A DNA stretch of 64,000 nucleotides from VRUE01 sp963805475 (GCA_963805475.1 CAWDUO010000007.1:62001-126000); one strand, 5' to 3'; shown: positions 33,487-42,247, counted from the stretch's first letter. Made by a program: numbers and translations. The notes: generated by a model from the sequence alone, not told the origin.

Positions 33487-34710
33487 TCAGTAACCCGGTG
33501 GGTGCCTCGCGATGAAGCCTTCCGGGGAGTCGACCGGCGAGGAATGCCAGCGGGGTCCGGGGCCGCCGACGGTGTCGAAGGCGAGGCCGGCGATGATCAT
33601 CCAGGCGTGGCCGGAGTTGGCGTAGACGGTGATCCACTGGCCCGGGCCCGGGTCGCCCCAGGTCTCCAGGCCGGTCGAGTCGAGCGGGCTGGAGAGGAAG
33701 CCGCCGCCGTTGAGGGCGAAGCTGACCGCGCCGGAGCAGTCATAGCCGGATGAGCTGAAGGAGCCGTGGCCGCCGCCCCAGATGTAGGGGGTGGTGGCGA
33801 TCGAGTTGGCGGCTTCGATCGCCGCCTGGATCGCCGGCGGAGCGGCGCTCGGCACGCTCGCCTGGCTTTCGGAGATGTATTCGGCGCTCTGGCCGGGGGT
33901 CAGCGGCGCGGGGACGCCGGTCGGCGCGGGCGCGCCGGCGCTGGTCAGCTGTTCGGAGATCGCCGCGAGGTTGTCGCTGAGCGCCGCTTCGCGCGACTCG
34001 AGCGCTTCCAGGTCGGCCTGGCGCTTCGCCTGCGCTTCCTTCAGCTCGGCGAAGCGGGCGGCGGCGTCGGCGCTGGCGGCGGCGGCTTCCCTCTCCTTGG
34101 CGGCGATCTCGTCGCGCGCTTCCTTCAGCTGCGCGCGGATCGCGGCCATCCGCTTGACCGCCGCCTGGGCCTCGTCGCGCAGCGCCTTGACCCGGCCGGC
34201 GACCGCGTCGTCGTAGTCCTGGATGCGGCTGAGGTATTCGGCGCGCGCGTCGGCCTGCGACCAGGTCGCCGATTCGAGCACAACGTTGACGACGTTCGGG
34301 CTGCCCGCCTCGTAGATCGAGACCAGCCGCCGGCGCAGCACGTCGAGCGCCCGCTGGAGCCGTTCGCGCACCGCTTCCAGATGGCGTCGCTCGGCTTCCA
34401 GCTTCGCGGTCGCCGCGTCGAGCTCTTCCTGCTTGCTCGCCAGTTCCGCTTCCAGCGCCTGCTGTTCCTGGCGCAGCCGCGAGACTTCGCCCAGCAACGC
34501 GTCGATCGCGTGGTTCTGTTCGGCGATCGTCGTCGCCAGCGCGCTGTGGCTTTCGCGCACCTTGCTCAGCTTGCCCTGCGTGGAGTCGAGCTTTTCCTGC
34601 AGGGTGGCGCCGGCCGCGCTCGCCACGAGGCAGAGCGCAAGCAGGAGCAGGGCGGCGGGAATCAGCAGCCGCCAAGGGGTGCCGGCACGGGCGCGCATTC
34701 GCGCCCGCAC
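33487..34710 (-). CDS. Secreted NlpC/P60 peptidoglycan hydrolase with coiled coil
   Basis: 407 residues. Signal peptide (LLIPAALLLLALCLVASAAG, about 18-37), then a long coiled coil (about 40-255), a Pro/Ala linker and a C-terminal NlpC/P60 domain with the catalytic cysteine in YDCSGAVSFAL, the histidine in SGHAWMIIAG and a third polar residue near RWHSSP. This layout matches RipA/CwlO-type D,L-endopeptidases, whose coiled coil holds the enzyme near FtsEX or the division site. GTG 34710 is used because GAGGGG lies about 13 bases upstream; ATG 34698 is possible. Confidence 0.9.
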   Translation of the reverse strand: MRARMRARAGTPWRLLIPAALLLLALCLVASAAGATLQEKLDSTQGKLSKVRESHSALATTIAEQNHAIDALLGEVSRLRQEQQALEAELASKQEELDAATAKLEAERRHLEAVRERLQRALDVLRRRLVSIYEAGSPNVVNVVLESATWSQADARAEYLSRIQDYDDAVAGRVKALRDEAQAAVKRMAAIRAQLKEARDEIAAKEREAAAASADAAARFAELKEAQAKRQADLEALESREAALSDNLAAISEQLTSAGAPAPTGVPAPLTPGQSAEYISESQASVPSAAPPAIQAAIEAANSIATTPYIWGGGHGSFSSSGYDCSGAVSFALNGGGFLSSPLDSTGLETWGDPGPGQWITVYANSGHAWMIIAGLAFDTVGGPGPRWHSSPVDSPEGFIARHPPGY

Positions 34711-34736
34711 GCTAGCGAAATCCCCTCTCGATTGTT

Positions 34737-34763
34737 AGGAGTTGCTAATAACCTGCAACTCCT
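34737..34763 (-). terminator. Hairpin after the SHOCT protein gene
   Basis: Perfect 9-bp stem AGGAGTTGC / GCAACTCCT with a 9-base AT-rich loop, 6 bases downstream of the stop of the 34770-35165 gene. No U-run after it. Confidence 0.5.
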
Positions 34764-34769
34764 CTTGCA

Positions 34770-35165
34770 TCAGGCGAGCAGCTTCGCCTTCGCCTTCTCG
34801 TACTCCTCGGCCGAAATCGCCCCTTTCGCCTGCAGGGCGTGGAGCTTGTCGAGCTCGTCGGCCGTCGAGCCCGTATGGGCCTGCTGGCGGACGTAGGAGT
34901 CGAAATGCTGCTTCGCCTCCGCCTGCGCCTTGATCGTCCTGTCGCGCATCCCGCTGCCCCTCGCGACCAGGTAGACGAGCGCGGTCAGGAAGGGGATCAG
35001 GACGAGGAAGATCACCCATACCGCCTTCCACCAGCCCGACAGCTCGTGATCGCGGAAGAGGTCGGTGAGGATCGTGATCAGGATCCAGATCCAGATCACG
35101 AAGAAGAAGATCTCGAGGGCGAGCAGCAGGGCTTCGCCCAGGTTGATGTTCGCGAACGGCAGCAC
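34770..35165 (-). CDS. PLDc_N / SHOCT-domain membrane protein
   Basis: 131 residues, GTG start at 35165 with AAAGGA 6-7 bases upstream. Two N-terminal membrane helices (LEIFFFVIWIWILITILTDLF and WVIFLVLIPFLTALVYLVA) with the family loop RDHELSGWWKAVW match phospholipase D N-terminal-type membrane domains. A charged linker leads to a C-terminal SHOCT domain (ADELDKLHALQAKGAISAEE). Such proteins are common in actinomycetes, and their role is unknown; SHOCT domains mediate oligomerisation. Confidence 0.85.
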   Translation of the reverse strand: MLPFANINLGEALLLALEIFFFVIWIWILITILTDLFRDHELSGWWKAVWVIFLVLIPFLTALVYLVARGSGMRDRTIKAQAEAKQHFDSYVRQQAHTGSTADELDKLHALQAKGAISAEEYEKAKAKLLA

Positions 35166-35270
35166 GGGTGGTCCTTTCGGTCATTGGGCGCGGCGGGCTG
35201 CCGCAAATCGAACGTTCCGCAGACTAGTCGCGTCTCCTGCCCGCTGCATCCGTAATCCGCCCCATCGCCG

Positions 35271-35317
35271 TTCCGGTGCGCCTTTAATGGTCATAGCCCG
35301 TAAAAGGCGCACCGGAA
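35271..35317 (-). terminator. Palindrome spanning the stop of the rRNA methyltransferase gene
   Basis: Left arm 35271-35286 and right arm 35301-35317 pair over 16 bp with one bulged base. The right arm encodes the residues SGAPFT near the C-terminus and the left arm contains the TAA stop (35284-35286). It could act as the terminator; it also means the element shapes the protein end. Confidence 0.65.
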
Positions 35318-36105
35318 GCGAAGAGGACGGCGGCTACGGCCGTGGCGAGGTTGAGGCTGGAGACGCCGGCGCGCATCGGGATCGCGAGACGGGCGTCGGC
35401 GGCGGCGAGCAGGGCGTCGCCGAGGCCGTGGCGCTCCGTGCCGAAGGCGAGGATCGCGCGGGGCGGCAGCTCGGCGGGGCGCAGGTCCGCGCCCTCGGGG
35501 TCGACGGCGATCAGCGGCCGGCCACCGAGCTCGTCCAACCCTTGTCGACTTTTTCCACACTGGGGCGTGGAAAAAGTCGACAACGACGCGACGGGCAGCG
35601 CGAAGTGCAGGCCCGCCGCGGCGCGCAGCGCGTCGGGGTGCCAGGGATCGTTGGGGCCGGTGGTGAGGACGCCGGCTGCGTCGACGGCCGCGGCGACCCG
35701 CACGCAGGCGCCCATGTTGCCCATCGTGCGCGGGTCCTCGAGCAGGACGAGCGGCGCCGGCCGCGGGTCCGCCAGCGTCGCCTCGACGTCGACCTCCGGC
35801 CGCCGCGCGATCGCGACGACTCCGGTGCGCGGCGCCTGCGGCACGAGCCGCGCCAGGACCTCCTCGCCGACCGGCGCGGTGCGGCCGGCCAGCGAGCCGG
35901 CCAGATCCGGCGCCAGCTCGGCCGCCAGCTCCTCCAGGCTCGCCGGCGCCACCGCGACCGCCTCCAGCACCTCGGCGCCGAAGCGCAGCGCGTGCTTGAG
36001 CGCGTGGAAGCCCTCCAGCACGGCCAGGCCCGGGTCGCGGCGCGCGGTGCGGTAGCGGCGGATCAGCGCCTGCTCGTCGGCCTCTTTCACGGCTGCATCA
36101 TGCAC
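35284..36105 (-). CDS. SpoU/TrmH-type RNA 2'-O-methyltransferase with in-frame insert
   Basis: 273 residues. SPOUT motifs are all present: motif 1 DPRTMGNMGACVRVAAA, motif 2 AFGTERHGL, motif 3 IPMRAGVSSLNLATAVA. The N-terminal part (to about 100) looks like the substrate-binding region of RlmB/TsnR relatives. It methylates a ribose in rRNA or tRNA; the target nucleotide is unknown. Around residues 190-204 the conserved run VAS-LDELGG is interrupted by LSTFSTPQCGKSRQG, the translation of a perfect palindrome (35542-35583). The frame is kept, so the gene may still be functional. The start at 36105 is not backed by a clear ribosome site. Confidence 0.88.
   Translation of the reverse strand: MHDAAVKEADEQALIRRYRTARRDPGLAVLEGFHALKHALRFGAEVLEAVAVAPASLEELAAELAPDLAGSLAGRTAPVGEEVLARLVPQAPRTGVVAIARRPEVDVEATLADPRPAPLVLLEDPRTMGNMGACVRVAAAVDAAGVLTTGPNDPWHPDALRAAAGLHFALPVASLSTFSTPQCGKSRQGLDELGGRPLIAVDPEGADLRPAELPPRAILAFGTERHGLGDALLAAADARLAIPMRAGVSSLNLATAVAAVLFASGAPFTGYDH
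35542..35583. repeat. Palindromic element inserted in frame within a coding sequence (family B)
   Basis: Perfect 17-bp arms (TTGTCGACTTTTTCCAC, 35542-35558, and its complement, 35567-35583) around an 8-base loop. The inserted block is about 45 bases, a multiple of three, and leaves the methyltransferase frame open. TTG lies on each side and could be a short target duplication. The core matches the palindrome behind rlmN (3331-3378). Confidence 0.75.
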
Positions 36106-36126
36106 CGCCGCCCCTCAGCTGGGCGC

Positions 36127-37293
36127 TCAGCCGGCGACCGTGCGGCTCGCCGCGTCCGGCATCTCCTCCAGGAACGGGCTCAGGTGGCGGCCGACGATCT
36201 TGCCGTCGGGCTCGGGCCAGAGCGGCTCGCGGCTCAGCTCCGAGACTTCGCCGTGGCCGCCCGCCGGCCGGCCGTAGAGGTAGCGCGGCTCGGCGCCGGT
36301 CCAGAGCACCCCGCGCAGCACCGGGTCGAAGACGGGCGACTCGACGTCGAGCCCGGCCGCCGCCGCGATCGCCTCGGCGGCGACATCGGCCTCCTGGGTT
36401 GCGATCCCGCCCTGCTTGACCGGGAAGGCGGTGACGTCGCCGGCGGCGTAGACGTCGCGCGCACCGACGACGCGGCAGTGCTCGTCCACCGTCAGGAAGC
36501 CGTCCGCGTCGGCCGGCAGCCCGTCGATGCGGCGGCCCTCGAGTCGCGGCAGGCTGACCACCGCTTCGGTCTCCACCGGGTCGCCCGGGGCGACGCTGAG
36601 CCGCCCGCCCTCGTAGGCGACCGGGTGGACGCCGCTGAGCACCTCGATCCCGCGCTCGCGCAGCAGCTCGCCCATCTCGACGCCGACGGCGCGGCCGAAC
36701 AGCTCCAGCGGCGCGTCCTCGGGGGTGACGACCCGCAGGCGCGCGTCCTCGATCCCCGACTTGGCCAGCACCGCCGAGCCCAACAGCGCCAGCTCGTACA
36801 GCGGCAGCGCCCAGGTGTTGCCGCCCGGCATCGTGAAGACGACGTCGCGCAGCATGCCGGCGCGCAGCCGGCGCACGACGTTGCCGAAGCCGCCTTCGTC
36901 GGAGACGCCCCAGAAGGTGACGGCGCCCGGCACGGCCCAGAGCATGCGCACGCCGGAGGCGACCAGCAGGTGGTCGTAGGCGATCTCCTCGCCGTCGCGG
37001 ACGGTCGCCGTGCGTGAAGCCGGGTCGACCGAGAAGATGCCGCCGAGCCGGAAGGAGACGCCGATCCGCGCGGCCAGCTCGTCGAGGTCGTAGCGCAGGA
37101 TGCTGGCGGCGCCGTAGGGCTCGCCGACCGCGAAGGGGCGGTAGACGAAGTCGGCGCGGGGCGCGCAGAGCTCGACCGCGAGCCGCTCGCCGGCCAGCTC
37201 GCGCAGCGCCAGCGCCGCCTCGAGGGCGGCTACGCCGCCGCCCGCGATCAGCACCAGTGGGCGGTCCTCCTCTCGCTCCGCGCGCGCGTTCAC
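36127..37293 (-). CDS. FAD-dependent pyridine nucleotide-disulfide-type oxidoreductase
   Basis: 388 residues. Two-dinucleotide-fold flavoprotein of the NDH-2/sulfide:quinone reductase type: FAD loop LIAGGGVAALEAALALREL, YDHLLVASG, and VYAAGDVTAFPVKQGGIATQEADVAAEAI near the end. Only two cysteines are seen (VELCAPR and EHCRVVG), so the redox cysteines of sulfide:quinone reductase are missing and its acceptor is unknown. GTG 37293 follows a TACGCT box by 6 bases. Divergent from a universal stress protein gene; the cluster with Usp and ppsA suggests a stress or low-oxygen role (inference). Confidence 0.83.
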   Translation of the reverse strand: MNARAEREEDRPLVLIAGGGVAALEAALALRELAGERLAVELCAPRADFVYRPFAVGEPYGAASILRYDLDELAARIGVSFRLGGIFSVDPASRTATVRDGEEIAYDHLLVASGVRMLWAVPGAVTFWGVSDEGGFGNVVRRLRAGMLRDVVFTMPGGNTWALPLYELALLGSAVLAKSGIEDARLRVVTPEDAPLELFGRAVGVEMGELLRERGIEVLSGVHPVAYEGGRLSVAPGDPVETEAVVSLPRLEGRRIDGLPADADGFLTVDEHCRVVGARDVYAAGDVTAFPVKQGGIATQEADVAAEAIAAAAGLDVESPVFDPVLRGVLWTGAEPRYLYGRPAGGHGEVSELSREPLWPEPDGKIVGRHLSPFLEEMPDAASRTVAG

Positions 37294-37299
37294 CGACCG

Positions 37300-37305
37300 A
37301 GCGTA
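37300..37305 (-). promoter_or_regulatory. Putative -10 box of the flavoprotein gene (leaderless)
   Basis: TACGCT on the minus strand, 6 bases before the GTG at 37293. Confidence 0.4.
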
Positions 37306-37390
37306 TGCGCGACCGCGGCAACCTCCATCGTGGGACGGCCACACCAGGCCTGCGGCTTTTCCCCGATGGCGGCTGCGCCCGCGGCGACCC

Positions 37391-38257
37391 ATGATGCGAG
37401 CGATGAGATTGCTGGTCGGCTACGACGGGAGCGACGGGGGGCGGGACGCGCTGGAGCTGGCGCGGGTCCTGGGCTCGGTCGAGGAGAGCAGCGCCCTCGT
37501 CGTAGCGGTGATGCCCTACACGCCGCTGCCGGTCGGCTTCACCGAGCTGGAGCGGGACGCGGCGCGGGAAGCCGAGCCGCTGCTGGCCGAGGCGCGCGAG
37601 CGGCTCGAGGGGCTCGCGGTCGAGACGCGGGCCTTCGGCGGCGGCTCGCCGGCCGGCGTGATCACCGACGTCGCCGAAGCCGGCCGCTGCGACGCGATCG
37701 TGCTCGGATCCCCCCACCGCGGCGCGGTCGGGCGGGCGCTGATCGGCAGCGTCGCCGAGGGCGTCCTGCACGGCGCCCCCTGCGCGGCGCTGGTCGCCCC
37801 GCGCGGCTACGCCGAGAACGGCCACGGCCCCTTCGCGACGATCGCCGTCGCCTACGACGGCACGCCGGAAGCGAAGGCGGCGCTGGCCCGAGCGCGGGCG
37901 CTGGCCGAAGAGAGCCGCGCTGCGCTGCGCGTGCTCACGGTCGTCGCGCCGCCGGTCGCGCTGCCCGGCGTCGCCGGCTACGTCCCGGTCATCCCGCCCG
38001 AGCCCGACGAGGTGATCGCCGAGGGCGTCGGCGGCGGCGGCGCCACGCTGCCCGTCGAGGGCCGGCGGCTCGACGGCCCGCCCGCCCAGGCGCTCGCCGC
38101 CCAGGTGGGCGAAGAAGGCGTCGACCTGCTGGTCGCCGGCTCGCGCGGCTACGGCCCGGTGGCCCGGCTGCTGCTCGGCTCGGTCTCTTCCCGACTCGTC
38201 GCCGCCGCCCCCTGCCCGGTCCTCGTCGTCCCCCGCCCTGAGGAGGAGCAAGCATGA
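37391..38257 (+). CDS. Universal stress protein with two Usp domains
   Basis: 288 residues. Tandem Usp domains: domain 1 starts MRLLVGYDGSDGGRDALELA and ends near APCAALVAPRGY (about residue 138); domain 2 starts TIAVAYDGTPEAKAALARA and ends with the ATP-binding G-2x-G-9x-G-like run SRGYGPVARLLLGSVSSRLV. Domain 1 has SPHRGAVGRALIGSVAEGV, also nucleotide-binding type. Start may be 37391 or the ATG at 37403. The stop overlaps ppsA by four bases (ATGA), so the two are co-translated. Confidence 0.9.
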   Translation: MMRAMRLLVGYDGSDGGRDALELARVLGSVEESSALVVAVMPYTPLPVGFTELERDAAREAEPLLAEARERLEGLAVETRAFGGGSPAGVITDVAEAGRCDAIVLGSPHRGAVGRALIGSVAEGVLHGAPCAALVAPRGYAENGHGPFATIAVAYDGTPEAKAALARARALAEESRAALRVLTVVAPPVALPGVAGYVPVIPPEPDEVIAEGVGGGGATLPVEGRRLDGPPAQALAAQVGEEGVDLLVAGSRGYGPVARLLLGSVSSRLVAAAPCPVLVVPRPEEEQA

Positions 38258-40551
38258 GCCAGGTCGCCGTCGATGCCGTGCGCGAGTTCGGCAAGCTCTC
38301 CCGGGCCGACGTCGCCTACGCCGGCGGCAAGGGCGCCAACCTGGGCGAGCTGACCGCCGCCGGCTTCCCCGTCCCGCCCGGCTTCGTCGTCGGCGCTCCC
38401 GCCTACGCCGCCTTCTGCGACGGCGGCGGCCTGCGCGAGCGGATCGAGCGCCGCCTCGCCGCGGTCGACGTCGAGGACACCGCGGCGCTGGAACGGGCCA
38501 GCCACGAGGTGCGGGCGGAGGTCGAAGCCGAGCCGCTGCCCGAGTGGTTGGCCGACGCGGTCCGCAGCGCCTACGAGCGCCTCGCCGCCGGCGACCCGGA
38601 GACCCCGGTCGCGGTGCGCTCCTCGGCCACCGGCGAGGACACCGAGTCGGCCTCCTTCGCCGGCATGAACGAGACCTTCCTCAACGTGCGCGGGGCCGAG
38701 TCGGCGCTCGACGCCGTGCGCCGCTGCTGGGCCTCGCTGTTCGGCGCCCGCACGATCTACTACCGGGCCAAGCGCGGCTTCGGCCAGGCCGACATGGACA
38801 TCGCGGTCGTCGTCCAGCGTCAGATCTCCTCGACGCGGGCCGGCGTCATGTTCACGATCGAACCGGCCTCGGGCGAGCGCGACAGGCTGGTGATCGAGGG
38901 CGCCTTCGGGTTAGGCGAGTCGGTCGTCTCCGGCTCGGTCTCGCCCGACCGCTACGTCGTCGGCAAGCAGAAGCTCAACGTCATCCGGCGCGAAGTGCGG
39001 CGCAAGGAGCTGACGATCGAGCCGACCGAGGGCGGTGGCACGCGCACCCGCGAGCTCGGCGAGCACGAGTCCGAGCAGCCGGCGCTGAGCGACGAGGAGG
39101 TGCACGAGCTGGCCGAGCTCGGGGTGCGGATCGAGGCGCACTACGGCACGCCGCAAGACACCGAGTGGGCCTTCGACCCCGAGGGCCGGGTGTGGATGCT
39201 TCAGTCGCGGCCGGTAACGGCCACCGGCGGCGAGCCGCTGGCAGCCCCCGAGCCCGCCGGCGCCGGCGAGGAGCTGGTCCGCGGGCTCGGCGCGGCGCCC
39301 GGCGTCGCGGCCGGCCCGGTGCGGGTGATCGCGGCGCTCGACGGCGGCGCCGAGCTGGCCGACGGCGAGGTGCTCGTCACCCACATGACGGCGCCCGACT
39401 GGGTGCCGCTGATGCGGCGCGCGGCGGCGATCGTCACCGACTCCGGCGGGATGACCTGTCACGCGGCGATCGTCTCGCGCGAGCTCGGCATCCCCTGCGT
39501 CGTCGGCACCGTCGAGGCGACCAAGGTGCTGCGCGACGGCGAGGTCGTCACCGTCGACGCCGGCGCGGGAACGGTCAGCGAGGGCGACTCGGCGCCGCGG
39601 GCGGCCGCGGCGGACGCCGCCCAGCCCGCCGCCGTGGCCGCCGCGGCGCCCGTCACCGGCACGAAGCTGCTGGTCAACCTCTCCGAGCCCTCGCAGCTGG
39701 AGCGCGCCGCGGCGCTCGACGTCGAGGGCTGCGGCCTGCTGCGGGCCGAGCTGATGGTGGTCGAGGCGCTCGAGGGCGTCCACCCGCTGCAGCTGGTCAA
39801 GGAGGGGCGCAGCGAGGGCTTCGTGGCGAAGATGGCCGAGTCGCTGACCGCCTTCGCCAACGCCTTCGCGCCGCGGCCGATCACCTACCGGACGATCGAC
39901 TTCCGCACCAACGAGTTCCGCGGCCTGCGCGGCGGCGAGGACTTCGAGCCGCAGGAGGCGAACCCGATGATCGGCTACCGCGGCGCCCTGCGCTACATGC
40001 AGCAGCCCGAGCTGCTTGGGCTGGAGCTGGAGGCGATCGGCCGCGTCTGGGACGCCGGCCACGAGAACTTCCACGTGATGGTTCCATTCGTCCGCACCCC
40101 GCGTGAGCTGGTCGCCTGCCGCGCCCAGTTCGAGGCGGCGGGACTGCTCTCGCGCCCCGGCTTCGAGCTCTGGGTGATGGCCGAGGTCCCCTCGGTCCTC
40201 TTCCACCTGCCGCGCTACGCCGAGCTCGGCGTCGCCGGGATCTCGATCGGCTCCAACGACCTGACCCAGCTGATGCTCGGCGCCGACCGCGACTCCGAGC
40301 TGGTCGCCGAGGTCTTCGACGAGCGCGACCTGGCGGTGACCGAATACATCGCCGAGCTTGTCGGGCGGGCGCGCGAGCTCGGCCTCCAGACCTCGATCTG
40401 CGGCCAGGCGCCCTCGGTCCACCCCGAGTACGCCGAGCTCTTGGTGCGGGCGGGGGTCGACGCGATCTCGGTCAACATCGACGCCGTCGACCGCGCCCGC
40501 CGCCTGGTCGCCGCCGCCGAGCGCCGCGTGCTGCTCGACGCGTCGCGTTAG
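38254..40551 (+). CDS. ppsA: Phosphoenolpyruvate synthase
   Basis: 765 residues, usual length. Pyruvate + ATP to PEP + AMP + Pi, feeding gluconeogenesis. An N-terminal ATP-grasp domain (to about 330) has GGKGANLGELTAAGFPVPPGF and VAVRSSATGEDTESASFAGMNE; the swivelling domain has the phospho-histidine motif GGMTCHAAIVSRELGIPC; the C-terminal PEP/pyruvate barrel has RTIDFRTNEFRGL, NPMIGYRGALR and SIGSNDLTQLMLGADRDS. An Ala/Pro-rich linker of about 20 residues (near 450) joins the last two. Translationally coupled to the Usp gene. Confidence 0.95.
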   Translation: MSQVAVDAVREFGKLSRADVAYAGGKGANLGELTAAGFPVPPGFVVGAPAYAAFCDGGGLRERIERRLAAVDVEDTAALERASHEVRAEVEAEPLPEWLADAVRSAYERLAAGDPETPVAVRSSATGEDTESASFAGMNETFLNVRGAESALDAVRRCWASLFGARTIYYRAKRGFGQADMDIAVVVQRQISSTRAGVMFTIEPASGERDRLVIEGAFGLGESVVSGSVSPDRYVVGKQKLNVIRREVRRKELTIEPTEGGGTRTRELGEHESEQPALSDEEVHELAELGVRIEAHYGTPQDTEWAFDPEGRVWMLQSRPVTATGGEPLAAPEPAGAGEELVRGLGAAPGVAAGPVRVIAALDGGAELADGEVLVTHMTAPDWVPLMRRAAAIVTDSGGMTCHAAIVSRELGIPCVVGTVEATKVLRDGEVVTVDAGAGTVSEGDSAPRAAAADAAQPAAVAAAAPVTGTKLLVNLSEPSQLERAAALDVEGCGLLRAELMVVEALEGVHPLQLVKEGRSEGFVAKMAESLTAFANAFAPRPITYRTIDFRTNEFRGLRGGEDFEPQEANPMIGYRGALRYMQQPELLGLELEAIGRVWDAGHENFHVMVPFVRTPRELVACRAQFEAAGLLSRPGFELWVMAEVPSVLFHLPRYAELGVAGISIGSNDLTQLMLGADRDSELVAEVFDERDLAVTEYIAELVGRARELGLQTSICGQAPSVHPEYAELLVRAGVDAISVNIDAVDRARRLVAAAERRVLLDASR

Positions 40552-40565
40552 CCGGCGCGCCTCGC

Positions 40566-41108
40566 TCAGATCGCGACCCGCGACTCGTCGCCCGGGCCGG
40601 GCCGCAGGATCAGCACCTCGGCGGGGGCCCGCTCGAGCAGCCAGACGAGATCGTCGCCGCCGAGCCCGGCGCCGCCCACCGCGCTGGCGGGCACGACCAC
40701 CCGGTCGAAGCGCTCGCGCCCCAGCAGCCTCCGCAGCGCGTGCCGGTAGGTGCGCCCGCGCTCGATCCGCGAGTCGACGGCGACGCCCTGGGCGGCGGCG
40801 CGCTGTTCGATCGCCTCCAGCATCGGCATCGCCGTAGCCGCCTCGGCGGGGATCGCGCAGTCCAGCGGCAATCGCTTCGGCACGCTCGCCAGGTAGGCAG
40901 GCATCAGCACGGCGCCCTCCGCCCGCGCGAGGCGCAGCGCGGCGTCGAGCGCCCGCCGCGAGATCTCGGCGCCGGTGAAGGGCAGGAGGATCTGGTGCAC
41001 CTCCTCGGGGCGCTCCGACAGTCCGCCGCGCCGGCCTCGCCGCGCGATCAGGTAGCCGCCGCCGAGGCCGAGGACCAGCGCGAGGCCGACGAGGAAGTGC
41101 TCGATCAC
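40566..41108 (-). CDS. Membrane-anchored Usp-like protein of the kdp locus
   Basis: 180 residues. One N-terminal membrane segment (HFLVGLALVLGLGGGYLIARR, about 4-24) followed by a Usp fold: QILLPFTGAEISRRALDAALRLA, a variable middle, and FDRVVVPASAV with DDLVWLLERAPAEVLILRPG. The Usp glycine motif for ATP is not obvious. ATG overlaps the kdpD sensor-domain stop by four bases (ATGA), so it is the last gene of the kdp operon. A role in signalling with the Usp part of KdpD is possible but not shown. Confidence 0.72.
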   Translation of the reverse strand: MIEHFLVGLALVLGLGGGYLIARRGRRGGLSERPEEVHQILLPFTGAEISRRALDAALRLARAEGAVLMPAYLASVPKRLPLDCAIPAEAATAMPMLEAIEQRAAAQGVAVDSRIERGRTYRHALRRLLGRERFDRVVVPASAVGGAGLGGDDLVWLLERAPAEVLILRPGPGDESRVAI

Positions 41109-42229
41109 GACTCATCCTCCCGTTGGCTGCGGTGGGCGACGATCCGCACGTCGACCCCGGGCGGCGTCATCCGCATCAGCCGCTGCGGCAGCGGCTCGCG
41201 CAGCCGCGCCAGCCCGCGCGGCGGCAGCGACTCGCCGACCATCACGTAGGTGATGCCGCGCTCGCGCACAACGCGGGCCGCGGCGGCGAGCAGGTCGTCG
41301 TGCTCCTCGACCAGCAGCGTCGCGCCGAGCACCGAGGCGAGCTGGCGCAGCGCCGTCACCTGACGCTCGGCCTCGCCCGCGACCGGCCGGCCCGGCCGCT
41401 TCACCCAGAGCAGGTCGAGATCGCCGCCGAGGCGCTGCGCCGAGCGCCAGGCGCGCCGCACCAGCCGCTGCGAGCTCGGCTGCGGCCGCACCAGGGCGAG
41501 GACCCGCTCGCCGACCGCCTGCGGGACCGCCGCCGCGAGCCGCTCCTCGCGCGTCCCCAGCGGCTCCCGCTCGCTGTAGACGAGCCGCTTCGACTCGACG
41601 TCTTCGGCAACCTGGCGCAGGCTCACCTCGCGCAGCGCCGCCAGGTTCTCCAGCTTGAAGAAATTGTCGAGCGCCGCCTGGACGTTCTCGCCCGGATAGA
41701 TCTTGCCCGCCCGCAGCCGCTCCACCAGCGCCTCCGGCGTCAGGTCGATCAGCACGACTTCGTCGGCGTCTCCCAGCACCGAGTCGGGCACCGTCTCCCG
41801 CACCCGCACGCCGGTCAGCTCCGCGACCTGATCGTTGAGCGACTCGAGGTGCTGGACGTTGACGGTCGAGAACACGTCGATCCCCGCCTCGAGCACGTCG
41901 GCGATGTCCTCGTAGCGCTTGCCGTGCTCGAGGCCGGGCGGGTTCGCGTGGGCCAGCTCGTCGATCAGCGCCAGCTCCGGCGCCCGCGCCAGCAACCCCG
42001 GCAGGTCCATCTCCTCGACCTCGACCTCGCGGTAGGGGACGCGCCGCCGCGGGACGACCTCGAGGCCGCGCGCCTGGGCGGTCGTCTCCTCGCGGCGGTG
42101 CGGCTCGAGGTAGCCGATCGCCACGTCGCGGCCGCCGTCGGCTTCGGCGTGGCCCTCCTGGAGCATCCGGTACGTCTTGCCGACGCCGGCGGCCATGCCG
42201 AGGAAGATCTTGTAGCGGCCGCGTCCCAT
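41105..42229 (-). CDS. kdpD: KdpD sensor half (KdpD + Usp domains, no kinase)
   Basis: 374 residues. It has the KdpD N-terminal domain (Walker A GMAAGVGKTYRMLQEG, then ALIDELAHANPPG as the Walker B-like segment, KRYEDIADVLEAGIDVFSTVNVQHLESL), then a Usp domain (about 230-365). It ends before the membrane and kinase regions: those are encoded separately at 47645-48793. It senses potassium, ATP or cyclic-di-AMP in relatives. Lies after kdpB with an 18-base gap and overlaps the next gene. Short KdpD forms without kinase exist in some cyanobacteria and Deinococcus. Confidence 0.9.
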   Translation of the reverse strand: MGRGRYKIFLGMAAGVGKTYRMLQEGHAEADGGRDVAIGYLEPHRREETTAQARGLEVVPRRRVPYREVEVEEMDLPGLLARAPELALIDELAHANPPGLEHGKRYEDIADVLEAGIDVFSTVNVQHLESLNDQVAELTGVRVRETVPDSVLGDADEVVLIDLTPEALVERLRAGKIYPGENVQAALDNFFKLENLAALREVSLRQVAEDVESKRLVYSEREPLGTREERLAAAVPQAVGERVLALVRPQPSSQRLVRRAWRSAQRLGGDLDLLWVKRPGRPVAGEAERQVTALRQLASVLGATLLVEEHDDLLAAAARVVRERGITYVMVGESLPPRGLARLREPLPQRLMRMTPPGVDVRIVAHRSQREDES

Positions 42230-42247
42230 GCCGCCCTCGCGGGGCCC

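Noticed and set aside
37318..37370. Possible hairpin upstream of the universal stress protein gene
   Set aside because: Only short imperfect complementarity; not distinguishable from background in DNA this GC-rich.
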